A stretch of DNA of 64,000 nt from Devosia sp. 1566. GTDB taxonomy: Bacteria > Pseudomonadota > Alphaproteobacteria > Rhizobiales > Devosiaceae. The position numbers were made by a program, and so were the translations under genes. Positions within the stretch are counted from its first letter, which is position 1. Each line of letters starts with the position of its first letter. The stretch spans positions 2,170,001-2,234,000 of the forward strand of contig NZ_CP034767.1 in NCBI RefSeq assembly GCF_004005995.1. Direction: 5' to 3'. The notes under the pieces are model-generated. The model was not told the DNA's origin and ran no database searches. It saw nothing but the letters and a program-made list of their open reading frames with translations. This document shows positions 1 to 8,622 of this stretch, piece after piece.

Positions 1-1478
1 CTTTGCACCAGGAGGCGGTTGTCCGCGAGCACGGCGGCATTGATCGAGATGCGGGCAGCAAAACCCGCCTTCTGGGGCGGCTTGCCATCAATGCTGTTGG
101 TAAAGGGCGCCCGCGCTCCGTCGGTGAACAAGGACAGCCCGGGCCCATCGTCCTGAAGCTCACTGGAGGTTGCCCTCTTGGTGACACCCGCAACCGCGGT
201 GGTAGATCCAGGAATGGTGGTGAATGTCAGTTCACCGGCAGTATCGCCCACTGCAACATCCACGATCGGGCCAGGCGCGGAGCTGCCGAACTTTGCCTGC
301 AATTGCACCGCCGCATCAGCGCTCCCCGCCGACAAGTTAATGCCGATAACGCGCGCACCCGAAGCATCGCGGTAATCGACATCAGCCTTTGTCGTGTTGA
401 CGATCTTGATCGACTGCGAAGTGCTACCGGTCTCGAGTTTCAGCAGCAGGTCGTTGCCTGGCTGCAACCCGCTGACATCGATAACAAAGCCCCCTGCCAC
501 CGCCGTCCCCGGCGTCTGCACCGTCGAAAATGCCTGGGCGAGACCGGCCGCAATCTCGTCCAGCTGACTTTGCGCCTCCGGGAGGGTCTTGTCACGGAGC
601 GTCAGCAAACCGCCAAGCTCTCCACCCCGGATTCCGCCCGACCGTTGCACGTCGATTTCCAATCCCGACGCGGTCACGAGGGTCAACTTGCCCACGCCAG
701 ACAGCGCGGAGTCGCTATTGAACGCCGAGGAAGCCGTGAGCCTTCCGGGTGTATCGAACCGGAAGCTTGCCGCCCGGCCATCAACCAACCCAACGCCGGA
801 GCCGGTCATCAGGGAAACGGTCCCGTCGGCCTTGTAGTCCGCCTTCACGTCGATGAGTTCAGCCACCGAGGAAACCAGGCGATCGCGCTGGTCCAGCAAC
901 GAAGCCCGGGCCGCATCATCGCCGCCGCGATCGAGCAAGCGGGTATTGACCTCGTGCAGGGAAGCCAACATGCCGTTGAGGTTCTGAACATTGGCCCCGA
1001 TCTGACCTTCTGTCTGAGAACGCATCGTCTGGACATCGCCAGAAAGCCGGTTCAGTGCTTCAGCCATGGCCTGGGCCTGGCTAAGCGCCTGCGCGCGCAC
1101 CGTATAGTCGTCGGGGCTGGTGGCGAGACTCTGCATGGCGTTCTGTAGTTGGCCGTAAAGCGTGTCGAGCGAACCCGCGCTACCCGGCTTGCCGAGAAAG
1201 CCCCCCAGCCGCTCCAGATAGCTTGCCTGAACCCCGGCGTTCGCGGTGTCAGAGACCTGGCGGGTGTAATAGGTCTGCAGACTGGTGTTGAACGCCCGGG
1301 TAGTCCCGAGCGTACGCGCATAGCTGCTGTTCTCGTTGTTGTAGTCGCCAACGGAGAGCGACTGCCGGTGATAGCCTGGCGTGCCTTGGTTGGCCACATT
1401 GCGGCTCAGAATGGCCAGGGAATCCTGGTTCACCCGCAGTCCGGAAACCGCGTTGTTCAAGGAGGTGGTCAGACCCAT
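1..1478 (-). CDS. flgK: Flagellar hook-associated protein 1 FlgK (3' end cut by window)
   Basis: FlgK is the first hook-filament junction protein, exported by the flagellar type III system and assembled on the distal end of the hook. The N-terminus has the axial-protein signature (NNAVSGLRVNQDSLAILSRN, then VANQGTPGY) followed by a long polar alpha-helical region and beta-rich domains. 492 codons are visible with no stop, so the C-terminal D0 helix lies outside the window. The ATG was chosen because AGGAG lies 8 bp upstream and it begins MGLTTSLNN, as in the family. It follows flgE by 63 bp on the same strand, so the two are probably co-transcribed from the flgE promoter. Confidence 0.93.
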   Translation of the reverse strand, partial: MGLTTSLNNAVSGLRVNQDSLAILSRNVANQGTPGYHRQSLSVGDYNNENSSYARTLGTTRAFNTSLQTYYTRQVSDTANAGVQASYLERLGGFLGKPGSAGSLDTLYGQLQNAMQSLATSPDDYTVRAQALSQAQAMAEALNRLSGDVQTMRSQTEGQIGANVQNLNGMLASLHEVNTRLLDRGGDDAARASLLDQRDRLVSSVAELIDVKADYKADGTVSLMTGSGVGLVDGRAASFRFDTPGRLTASSAFNSDSALSGVGKLTLVTASGLEIDVQRSGGIRGGELGGLLTLRDKTLPEAQSQLDEIAAGLAQAFSTVQTPGTAVAGGFVIDVSGLQPGNDLLLKLETGSTSQSIKIVNTTKADVDYRDASGARVIGINLSAGSADAAVQLQAKFGSSAPGPIVDVAVGDTAGELTFTTIPGSTTAVAGVTKRATSSELQDDGPGLSLFTDGARAPFTNSIDGKPPQKAGFAARISINAAVLADNRLLVQ

Positions 1479-1541
1479 GGCGCATGCTCCTGTTCAAACA
1501 GGCGAGGTCGAATCCATCGTCCTCGCCGCCCCGATCCTCGG

Positions 1542-2864
1542 CTATCGGATCATGTTCAAGGCTTCTTGCAGCATCTCGTCAGCGGTGCTGACGATGCGCG
1601 TACCGGCGGCATAGGCCTGCTGGGTGACGATCAGCTTGGTGAACTCGTCCGAGATATCGGTGTTGGACGCCTCGAGGGCCCCGCCGATGATGCCGCCGCC
1701 GGAAAGATCGAGAATGGCCTCGCCCGATTCCGAAGTGGTGGCATAGACGCCACCATCGAGGCGCTTGAGCTTGTTGATGGCGTTAAACTCAGCGGTCACG
1801 ACCTGCGCCACGTCGATGCGCTTGCCGTTCGAGTACGTGGCAACCACCCGGCCGCTGTCGCTGATCGCCACCGACACGAACTCACCCGCGGCATAGCCAT
1901 CCTGGCTAAGCGTCGACACGTCAGCAGTGCCATTCACGTCATCGAACTGGGTCAAGCCGCCCTTGCCGAACTGCAGCTTCACATCACCGATAGGCGTGCC
2001 ATTGACGTTGAGCCCCGTGATAGTGATCTCGCCGTTTGTCGGCTCGGTCATCGCCCCATCAGACCCGAACGAGAACTCGCCGGCCTCAGCCCAGTCACCC
2101 CCGTTGCCCAGATAGTACAGCTGCCAGGTATCCTCGCTCCCGGGCGTTGCCGGATCAGCATGCGAAACCTTACCCCAGCGCAACTGCACGTCGGCGGGAG
2201 CACCGTTCTTGGCGTAAAGCGTGACCGAGCCGCCTTCGATGGATTCCGAGACGAACTGATCAGCATCCGCAACCGGATATGTGATCAGCGCCGTGGCTGG
2301 ATCGGTGCCATCATAAGCCGCCGGACGCGGCATCTGCGGCAGGTTGGCCTCATATTTGATGACGCTGGACTGCCGGGCGCCCAGAAAGCCGTTGGAGATC
2401 TGGATCGGCGCCGGCACCGAACCCGAGACGTTCCCAGTGGCCCGATCAACCGGCAGGCCCTTGAGGTAATAGCCGGCGCCATTGACGAGACGCCCGTCCT
2501 TGTCGAGTTCGAAGTCGCCCCGCCGGGTGTAGAAATTGGTCCCCGAGAACACGGCATTGCCGTCGGACTGCCCAACCTTGGGCTCGACAACGAAAAAGCC
2601 ATTGCTGTTCAGCGCCACGAAGGTCTCACTCGAAACCGTCTTGATATCGCCGCGAACCTCGTTGGTGCCGCGCGACTGCGCCAGTACCGCACCCGGAACC
2701 TGCCGTTTGGTGGGAGCATCCGGGATCAGATCCACGAAATCGGTCTCGATGCGCTTATACGCCGTGGTCTGCGAGTTCGCGATATTGCCCGAGATATTCT
2801 CCAGCGCGTGCGCTTGTGCCCGCAGCCCGGTGACCGCGCTGGAAAGAGCCCCGTAAATTCCCAT
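1542..2864 (-). CDS. flgE: Flagellar hook protein FlgE
   Basis: FlgE polymerises into the flagellar hook, the universal joint between basal body and filament. The 440-residue product starts MGIYGALSSAVTGLRAQ with the rod/hook N-terminal helix and the ISGNIANSQTTAYK motif, and ends with the matching C-terminal helix (ASNTDISDEFTKLIVTQQAY). The central part is beta-rich, as in hook domains D1/D2. A GTG five codons upstream is in frame, but the ATG at 2864 has GGAG 6 bp upstream and matches the family N-terminus. It is the first gene of a flgE-flgK unit; a sigma-54-type promoter lies 47-62 bp upstream. Confidence 0.94.
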   Translation of the reverse strand: MGIYGALSSAVTGLRAQAHALENISGNIANSQTTAYKRIETDFVDLIPDAPTKRQVPGAVLAQSRGTNEVRGDIKTVSSETFVALNSNGFFVVEPKVGQSDGNAVFSGTNFYTRRGDFELDKDGRLVNGAGYYLKGLPVDRATGNVSGSVPAPIQISNGFLGARQSSVIKYEANLPQMPRPAAYDGTDPATALITYPVADADQFVSESIEGGSVTLYAKNGAPADVQLRWGKVSHADPATPGSEDTWQLYYLGNGGDWAEAGEFSFGSDGAMTEPTNGEITITGLNVNGTPIGDVKLQFGKGGLTQFDDVNGTADVSTLSQDGYAAGEFVSVAISDSGRVVATYSNGKRIDVAQVVTAEFNAINKLKRLDGGVYATTSESGEAILDLSGGGIIGGALEASNTDISDEFTKLIVTQQAYAAGTRIVSTADEMLQEALNMIR

Positions 2865-2910
2865 TCTAAACTCCAACACACCTTGCGCCTGCGCGCTTCA
2901 CCCTTGGTAA

Positions 2911-2926
2911 TGCAAGCAGAGTGCCA
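2911..2926 (-). promoter_or_regulatory. Sigma-54 (RpoN) promoter for flgE-flgK
   Basis: On the minus strand the sequence reads TGGCACTCTGCTTGCA, with GG and GC separated by exactly 10 bp, matching the RpoN -24/-12 consensus (TGGCAC-N5-TTGC). Transcription would start near 2899, leaving about a 35-nt leader with the flgE Shine-Dalgarno. Hook operons of Caulobacter-type flagellar hierarchies use sigma-54, so site and gene agree. An activator site (FlbD-like) was not identified. Confidence 0.75.
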
Positions 2927-3106
2927 AAACACAGAAGCTTGGAAAGCAAGGAGATTTGCTCAAGATGCGCGGCTTTCGGGCGCCAGGCCCGGCATGATCA
3001 ACCCACGACCCGGCAGGAATTGCCGCGTGCTTGTGGAGCGGACGCCGTTGCAGTAAACGCGGGCAACCACCACCATCGCCTTAATTCTTTCGGACTGCCG
3101 GTACCC

Positions 3107-3973
3107 ATGCTGTTCAAATCCGCCGACGATTTTATCCGGGCACCGCGCCGTGCGGTCACCGTGTTTGGCATGGCAGGGGTCGGCAAGACCCGGCTGGCCT
3201 CGATGCTGCGCGCCTCGAACTGGTTTCATTATTCAGCCGATTATCGCATCGGCACCCGCTATATGGGCGAGGCCATCGTCGACAACTTCAAGCGCGAGGC
3301 CATGAAGGTGCCGTTCCTGGCGGAACTGCTGCGCTCGGACTCGATCTATATCTCGTCCAACATCACCTTCGACAATCTCGATCCGCTCTCGACCTATCTG
3401 GGCACGCCCGGCAATCCCGAGGCGGGCGGGCTGCCGCTGCACGAATACCAGCGTCGGCAGGAGCAGCATCGCGTGGCCGAGATTGCCGCGCTCCTCGATG
3501 TGCCCCATTTCATTGAGCGCGCACATGCCCTTTATGGCTACAACGACTTCATCGCCGATACCGGCGGCTCGCTGATCGAGGTGATCGATCCCGCCGACCC
3601 GGCCGATCCGGTGGTCAACACCCTGGCCGCGAGCACCGCGCTGCTCTATATCAGAGGCACCGACAAGGACGCAGCCGAACTGGTGCGTCGCTTCAAGCAG
3701 AACCCCAAGCCGATGTATTATCGTCCGCACTTTCTGGTTGAGAAATGGGCCGAGTACAAAGCCTTGAACGGCATCACCGAGGATCGTGACGTGGACCCCG
3801 CCGGCTTTGGCGCCTGGGGCTTTGAGGCCCTGTTGCATGACCGGCTGCCGCGTTACCAGCAGCTGGCCGACAATCACGGCTATGTCGTTGAGGCGTCTGA
3901 CCTCGCCATGGTGCGCGACGGCCAGGGGTTTGTGGATCTGATGGCCGCGGCCATCGAGCAGCGAATGCGCTAG
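3107..3973 (+). CDS. P-loop NTPase of unknown function
   Basis: A 288-residue soluble protein with a clear Walker A motif, GMAGVGKT, at about residues 20-27 (preceded by a VTVF beta-strand) and a possible Walker B strand ending in FIADTGGS. No membrane segment or signal peptide is seen, and I do not recognise a specific partner domain. The ATG at 3107 starts MLFKSADDF just before the P-loop domain; the reading frame stays open about 60 codons further upstream, but that part has Arg/His-rich, non-protein-like composition. No strong Shine-Dalgarno is visible. It is divergent from flgE and lies 67 bp ahead of metA on the same strand, so co-transcription with metA is possible. It could be a GTPase or ATPase; its function is unknown. 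Confidence 0.75.
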   Translation: MLFKSADDFIRAPRRAVTVFGMAGVGKTRLASMLRASNWFHYSADYRIGTRYMGEAIVDNFKREAMKVPFLAELLRSDSIYISSNITFDNLDPLSTYLGTPGNPEAGGLPLHEYQRRQEQHRVAEIAALLDVPHFIERAHALYGYNDFIADTGGSLIEVIDPADPADPVVNTLAASTALLYIRGTDKDAAELVRRFKQNPKPMYYRPHFLVEKWAEYKALNGITEDRDVDPAGFGAWGFEALLHDRLPRYQQLADNHGYVVEASDLAMVRDGQGFVDLMAAAIEQRMR

Positions 3974-4040
3974 CGCGCCTCCCCCCGGGAGACGCGCATT
4001 GCCGACATCGCCATGATCTCCTGCCCCTACGAGGCTCGCT

Positions 4041-4961
4041 ATGCCTATTCGCATTCCCGACAATCTACCTGCCCGCAAGACGCTCGAAGACGAGGGCGTC
4101 AACGTCATGGATTCCTCGCGCGCCGCGCGCCAGGATATCCGGCCGCTCGAAATCGGCCTCCTCAACCTGATGCCCAACAAGGAGCGCACCGAAACCCAGT
4201 TCACCCGGCTGATCGGCTCGACCCCGCTCCAGGTCAACCTGTCGCTGGTGCGGATCACCGATCACCGCTCCAAGAACACCTCCGAAGAATATCTCAACAG
4301 CTTCTACCAGACCTGGGAAGAGGTGCGCGAACGCAAGTTCGACGGCTTTATCGTGACGGGGGCGCCGATCGCCAATATCCCGTTCGAGGACGTGCGCTAT
4401 TGGCGCGAGATGGTCGAGATCATGAACTGGACGCAAACCAACGTCCATCACACCATGTTTATCTGCTGGGGTGCGCAGGCGGCGCTACACCATTTCCATG
4501 GCGCCCGGCGCTATCGCATGGACAGCAAGGCGTTCGGCGTGTTCCGGCACCGGGTGGTCAACCCGCGCTCGCCGTTCCTGCGCGGTTTCTCCGATAGCCC
4601 GATGATACCGGTGTCGCGCTACAACGACATCGATCGTACTACGCTGGGCAGCAATCTCGAGATCCTGATCGACAATCCCGAGATCGGGGTCAGCATGCTG
4701 GGCGACCGGCAGCACCGGGCCGTCTATTTCCTCAATCACCTGGAATACGACAACCGCTCGCTGGCCGACGAGTTCGAGCGCGACCGCAAGGCGGGCCTCG
4801 ACACCCTGCCTCCAGCCAACTTGTTCCCTAACGGCGACACATCTGCCGAACCCGAAAACCGTTGGCGCAGTCACGCCCATCTGTTGTTCCAGAACTGGAT
4901 CAACGAGATCTACCAGACGACGCCCTATGATCTCAGCAACATCGGCACGCCGGAGGACTAA
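4041..4961 (+). CDS. metA: Homoserine O-acyltransferase MetA
   Basis: MetA activates homoserine with acetyl-CoA or succinyl-CoA, the first committed step of methionine synthesis in the cytoplasm. The 306-residue product aligns over its full length with the family: start MPIRIPDNLPA, nucleophile Cys142 in ICWGAQAA, and the C-terminal WRSHAHLLFQNWIN segment. The residue after TGAPI is Ala111; in characterised enzymes position 111 helps set acyl-CoA choice (Gly for succinyl, Glu for acetyl), so specificity cannot be assigned from sequence here. GAGG lies 6 bp before the ATG. A strong hairpin follows the stop codon. Confidence 0.95.
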   Translation: MPIRIPDNLPARKTLEDEGVNVMDSSRAARQDIRPLEIGLLNLMPNKERTETQFTRLIGSTPLQVNLSLVRITDHRSKNTSEEYLNSFYQTWEEVRERKFDGFIVTGAPIANIPFEDVRYWREMVEIMNWTQTNVHHTMFICWGAQAALHHFHGARRYRMDSKAFGVFRHRVVNPRSPFLRGFSDSPMIPVSRYNDIDRTTLGSNLEILIDNPEIGVSMLGDRQHRAVYFLNHLEYDNRSLADEFERDRKAGLDTLPPANLFPNGDTSAEPENRWRSHAHLLFQNWINEIYQTTPYDLSNIGTPED

Positions 4962-4963
4962 AT

Positions 4964-4999
4964 AAATGCGGGGAAGGCTACGGCGCTTTCCCCGCATTT
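4964..4999. terminator. Bidirectional terminator between metA and phoX
   Basis: Inverted repeat with arms AAATGCGGGGAAG and CTTTCCCCGCATTT around a short loop, flanked by A-rich and T-rich ends on both sides. It lies between the convergent metA and PhoX-family stop codons and can serve both strands. Confidence 0.8.
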
Positions 5000-5002
5000 T
5001 GC

Positions 5003-6982
5003 CTATACGGCGATCTTGCCGCCACCCTGCTTGGTGATCACCACCACAGATGGGCGCACGGGCATGGCGTCGTCAAAGTCCGGCCACCGCGTGGACAGAT
5101 CCTCGTAGTACGAGACGCGGCCAAAGCCCTCCCAGTCCTCACCACCATCTGCGGGGTGCTGCACGGCGACAAAGGCGGTTTCGTCGTCCGGAGTGAACAA
5201 TGGCCCACACATCTCGGCGCCTACCGGGACGCGGAAGAACAGCTTGGAGGTCGCCCGAGCATCGCCTTCGGTGTCTACGGCCCACAAGCCGTCGGTGCGA
5301 CCGGTGTCCGACGGATTATTGCCGTCGGTGGAAACCCAGAGGCGCCCTGCAGCATCGACCGCACAGTTGTCGGGCATGCCAAACCAGCCATTTGCAGTGG
5401 TCGCAGTCGAGAATGTTGCGCCAACTTCAGCGACGGAGGGGTCTCCGCACTTGAGCATGACATCCCAAGTCCCGCTAGTCGCCGCAAAGTCGCCGTCTGT
5501 CTCGCCAATCTCGATGATGTGGCCGAAAGCGTTCTTGGCTCGCGGATTGGCGGCGTCTTCCTGTCCAGCCTCACGCCTCGTGTTGTTGGTCAACATCACG
5601 TATACTTTGCCATTGACGCCATTGGGCTGAATGTCCTCAGGACGATCCATCTTGGTAGCCCCGAGCAGATCGGCAGCAAGCCGCGTCGCGATCACCACAT
5701 CCGCTTGGCTGGCAAAGCCATTCTCGGGCGTGAGGGGGCCTTCGCCCTGCACGAGCGGCATCCAGACAAGAGTGCCATCTTCAGCGAACTTGGCGACATA
5801 AAGCGTGCCCTCGTTGAGCAGGTCCATATTTGCCGTCCGGTCATCCGGATTGAATTTTCCGGCGGTTACGAACTTGTAAACATAGTCGAAGCGCTCGTCG
5901 TCGCCGAGGTAAAACACTACCCGGCCATCCCTGGCTATGATGGACTCTGCACCCTCGTGCTTGAAGCGGCCCAGCGCGGTACGCTTCTTGGGAATGGAGC
6001 TGGGATCCATGACGTCGACTTCAACAACATAGCCAAAGCGATTGGGCTCGTTGGGCTCCTTGGACAGATCGAACCGGTCATAATAGTTGGCCCACTCATA
6101 AGAGCCTTCGGGGATGCCGAGGCGCTTGTAGTTCGCCGCTTCCGGGTGGTCGGGAGCGAGTTCTCCGGCAAAGTAGCCGTGGATGTTCTCCTCGGCCATG
6201 ATGTAGGTGCCCCAGGGGGTTACGCCGCCGGCACAGTTGTTGATGGTGCCAAAGACTTTAGTGCCTGTGGGGTCCGCATTGGTCTTGAGGCGATCGTGGC
6301 CAGCGGCGGGACCAGTGACTTCCATTTCCGTGTTGACGGTGATGCGACGATTGAGTGCTCCGTCCTTAACCACGGCCCACTTGCCATCCGTTTTGCGGAT
6401 TTCCACCACTGTGCCGCCATGCGCCATCAGCTCGATGTCGACCTGATCCTTGGTGAGCGGCTTGGTCGTGATCTCGCCCTCCACGATTTCCACGATGCCG
6501 GGAAACATCAAGTGCGGGTTGGTGTACTCGTGATTGACCACAAGCAAACCGTGCTCGGATGAGTCGTCGAATGGGATATAACCGACATAGTCGTTGTTGT
6601 AGCCGAATTGGCGGCTCTGAGCGTCCGCCGTCTGGGCGGCGGGATTGAACTCGGGCGCGTCCGCGAACAAGGCGTCGCCCCAGCGCAGCAGAATATCGGC
6701 GTCGTAGCCCTCGGCTACGTGGTGTGTCTCGTCGATACCAGCTTCAACCTCGGTGAAGTTGAATGCTGACCCTCCCGCGGCCTTCGCCTTCCCCGCCGTC
6801 ATCAAGGCAAGGGGGCTGATGGTTGCGGCAATAGCGGACACCGCCAGCGAGCCCTGCAGGAAGCCACGACGCGAGAAACGGGCGCTGATCAACTCCCCCA
6901 TAGTGGGGTTGGTTGTCGGGTTGCGTGGCGCTGTGTCGACGGCCTCAAGCTGCGAAGTTCGGAAAGGGGATTGATCGTTCAT
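5003..6982 (-). CDS. phoX: PhoX-family phosphatase, Tat-exported
   Basis: A DUF839/PhoX-type protein of 659 residues, a family of Ca/Fe-dependent alkaline phosphatases that release phosphate from organic esters in the periplasm or outside the cell. The N-terminus carries a twin-arginine signal, FSRRGFLQG at about residues 36-44, followed by a hydrophobic stretch and Ala-rich cleavage region. The body contains PhoX-like blocks such as TPWGTYIMAEEN and DGRVVFYLGDDERFDYVYKF. The ATG at 6982 has GAGGAG 7 bp upstream; the open frame upstream of it overlaps a PHO-box-like repeat and is not coding. Expected to be induced by phosphate starvation through PhoB. The exact substrate is not predictable. 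Confidence 0.88.
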   Translation of the reverse strand: MNDQSPFRTSQLEAVDTAPRNPTTNPTMGELISARFSRRGFLQGSLAVSAIAATISPLALMTAGKAKAAGGSAFNFTEVEAGIDETHHVAEGYDADILLRWGDALFADAPEFNPAAQTADAQSRQFGYNNDYVGYIPFDDSSEHGLLVVNHEYTNPHLMFPGIVEIVEGEITTKPLTKDQVDIELMAHGGTVVEIRKTDGKWAVVKDGALNRRITVNTEMEVTGPAAGHDRLKTNADPTGTKVFGTINNCAGGVTPWGTYIMAEENIHGYFAGELAPDHPEAANYKRLGIPEGSYEWANYYDRFDLSKEPNEPNRFGYVVEVDVMDPSSIPKKRTALGRFKHEGAESIIARDGRVVFYLGDDERFDYVYKFVTAGKFNPDDRTANMDLLNEGTLYVAKFAEDGTLVWMPLVQGEGPLTPENGFASQADVVIATRLAADLLGATKMDRPEDIQPNGVNGKVYVMLTNNTRREAGQEDAANPRAKNAFGHIIEIGETDGDFAATSGTWDVMLKCGDPSVAEVGATFSTATTANGWFGMPDNCAVDAAGRLWVSTDGNNPSDTGRTDGLWAVDTEGDARATSKLFFRVPVGAEMCGPLFTPDDETAFVAVQHPADGGEDWEGFGRVSYYEDLSTRWPDFDDAMPVRPSVVVITKQGGGKIAV

Positions 6983-7049
6983 GGATGAGCTCCTCAACAA
7001 GCCTGGAACGCGGATAGATTTGAACCATTCCAAGCTGTAAGCAGCCATC

Positions 7050-7089
7050 CTGAAAGTTGCGCGACGGCCGAACGACAGTTCGGTGACAG
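7050..7089 (-). promoter_or_regulatory. PHO box (PhoB operator) upstream of phoX
   Basis: Four 7-bp direct repeats spaced exactly 11 bp apart on the minus strand: CTGTCAC (7089-7083), CTGTCGT (7078-7072), CCGTCGC (7067-7061) and CTTTCAG (7056-7050). The first two match the PhoB half-site consensus CTGTCAT closely and the last two are weaker. The array ends about 70 bp before the phoX ATG, a normal promoter distance. Confidence 0.75.
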
Positions 7090-7173
7090 CTGCGGCTCGC
7101 CAGGTGATCTGCCCAGCGGCTTGAACGGGCCGCACAACACCCTATGTTCGCAGCCGAACCGGAGAAAAGCCGC

Positions 7174-8622
7174 GTGGCAGGATCGCCCACTACCCTTGTC
7201 GACGAACTGGGCATCGCTCTCGCCAATCTGGCCGATTCCGCGACGGGGGCCTTCACTCCAACGCTGCGGCTGGGGGTGACGGGCCTCAGCCGCGCCGGCA
7301 AGACTATCTTCATCACCGCCCTCGTGCATAACCTCCTCACCGGCGGGCGCCTTCCCGGTTTTGCGGTCATGGCCGAGGGGCGCTTCATCGGTGCTCGGCT
7401 GGCCGAATATCCTGAAGCCACCATCCCGCGCTTTGCCTATGAGCAGCATCTGGAAGCCCTCACCAGCCGCGAACCTTTCTGGCCCGAAGGGACCCGGCGT
7501 ATTTCGCAACTGCGGCTAGTGCTGAAATACCAGTCGTCCGGCTGGCTGTCGGGAATGCGGGGCGCGCGCACGCTCAATCTCGATATTGTCGATTATCCCG
7601 GCGAATGGCTGCTGGACCTGCCGCTGCTGGCGCTCAGCTTTGAGGACTGGAGCCGGGAAGCGCTCGAGCGCGCGCAGCGGCCTGTTTCGCTCCGGCAGGC
7701 CGGCCCGTTCCTGGAACTGCTGGCCGCAACTGATCCCATGGCGGCGGCCAACGACCTCGAGGCTGAACGGCTGGCCGCGGCCTTCACCGATTATCTGCGC
7801 CGCAGCCGGGAAGACGACGCCCTCTCGACCTTGCCGCCGGGCCGGTTCCTGCTGCCGGGCGATCTTGAGGGCTCGCCCGCCCTGACCTTTGCGCCGCTAC
7901 CGCTGACTGCTGGAGCGCGCAGCTCGAGCCTTTACGCCATGCTGGCGGGCCGCTACGAGGCCTATAAGGACCAGGTGGTACGCCCGTTCTTTCGCGAGCA
8001 CTTTGCCCGGCTCGATCGCCAGATCGTCCTCGTTGATACCTTGCGCGCCCTCAATGCTGGACCCGCTGCCGTTGCCGACCTCGAAACGGCACTGACTGCC
8101 GTGCTGTCCTGCTTCCGGCAAGGCGAAACCAACCCGCTCCTGCGCCCCTTTACGCGCAAGATCGATCGCATCCTCTTTGCGGCCACCAAAGCCGATCACG
8201 TCCATCACACCAGCCACGATCGGCTCGAAGCCATCCTCAACCGCTTGGTTGCCGATGCCAGCAAGCGCGCGCGCTTTGCCGGGGCGCAATCGCGCTCCAT
8301 TGCCCTCGCAGCCATTCGGGCCACTCGCGAAGGCACGATCACCGAAGGCGAAGAAACCCTGCCTACCATCATCGGCACCCCCATGGCCGGCGAGGAGCTC
8401 GATGGCACCCGCTACGATGGCAAGACCGAGATCGCGCTGTTTCCCGGCGATCTGCCGGCCCGCCCAGACTCCCTCTTTGCCGATGGCGTGCCGGTGTCGC
8501 TAAACTTCCTACGCTTCACCCCGCCGCGCAACCTCGAGCACAATTCGAGCGGGGACGTGGTGCTCCCCCATATCCGGTCCGACCGGGCTCTCGACTTCCT
8601 GCTGGGAGATCGTCTGGCATGA
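7174..8622 (+). CDS. ycjX: YcjX-family P-loop GTPase
   Basis: DUF463/YcjX protein of about 482 residues. The Walker A motif GLSRAGKT (about residues 37-44) is the family hallmark, followed by LNLDIVDYPGEWLLDLPL and, late in the protein, RILFAATKADHVH, which resembles a guanine-specificity loop. The family is soluble, membrane-associated and linked to envelope stress in enterobacteria; the exact role is unclear. I chose the GTG at 7174 because GGAG lies 9 bp upstream; an in-frame ATG at 7144 lacks a ribosome site and would add 10 residues. It overlaps the next gene by 4 bp (ATGA), the usual ycjX-ycjF pairing. Confidence 0.88.
   Translation: MAGSPTTLVDELGIALANLADSATGAFTPTLRLGVTGLSRAGKTIFITALVHNLLTGGRLPGFAVMAEGRFIGARLAEYPEATIPRFAYEQHLEALTSREPFWPEGTRRISQLRLVLKYQSSGWLSGMRGARTLNLDIVDYPGEWLLDLPLLALSFEDWSREALERAQRPVSLRQAGPFLELLAATDPMAAANDLEAERLAAAFTDYLRRSREDDALSTLPPGRFLLPGDLEGSPALTFAPLPLTAGARSSSLYAMLAGRYEAYKDQVVRPFFREHFARLDRQIVLVDTLRALNAGPAAVADLETALTAVLSCFRQGETNPLLRPFTRKIDRILFAATKADHVHHTSHDRLEAILNRLVADASKRARFAGAQSRSIALAAIRATREGTITEGEETLPTIIGTPMAGEELDGTRYDGKTEIALFPGDLPARPDSLFADGVPVSLNFLRFTPPRNLEHNSSGDVVLPHIRSDRALDFLLGDRLA

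Noticed and set aside
1149..3056. 635-codon plus-strand frame across flgE
   Set aside because: Antisense to a clear flgE; Arg/Gly/His-rich product with no recognisable domain.
5156..6562. 468-codon plus-strand frame within phoX
   Set aside because: Antisense to the PhoX-family gene, which has a Tat signal, family blocks and a PHO box.
6983..7135. 51-residue N-terminal extension of the PhoX-family protein
   Set aside because: It would place the Tat signal far from the N-terminus and overlaps the PHO box; the ATG at 6982 has an ideal ribosome site.
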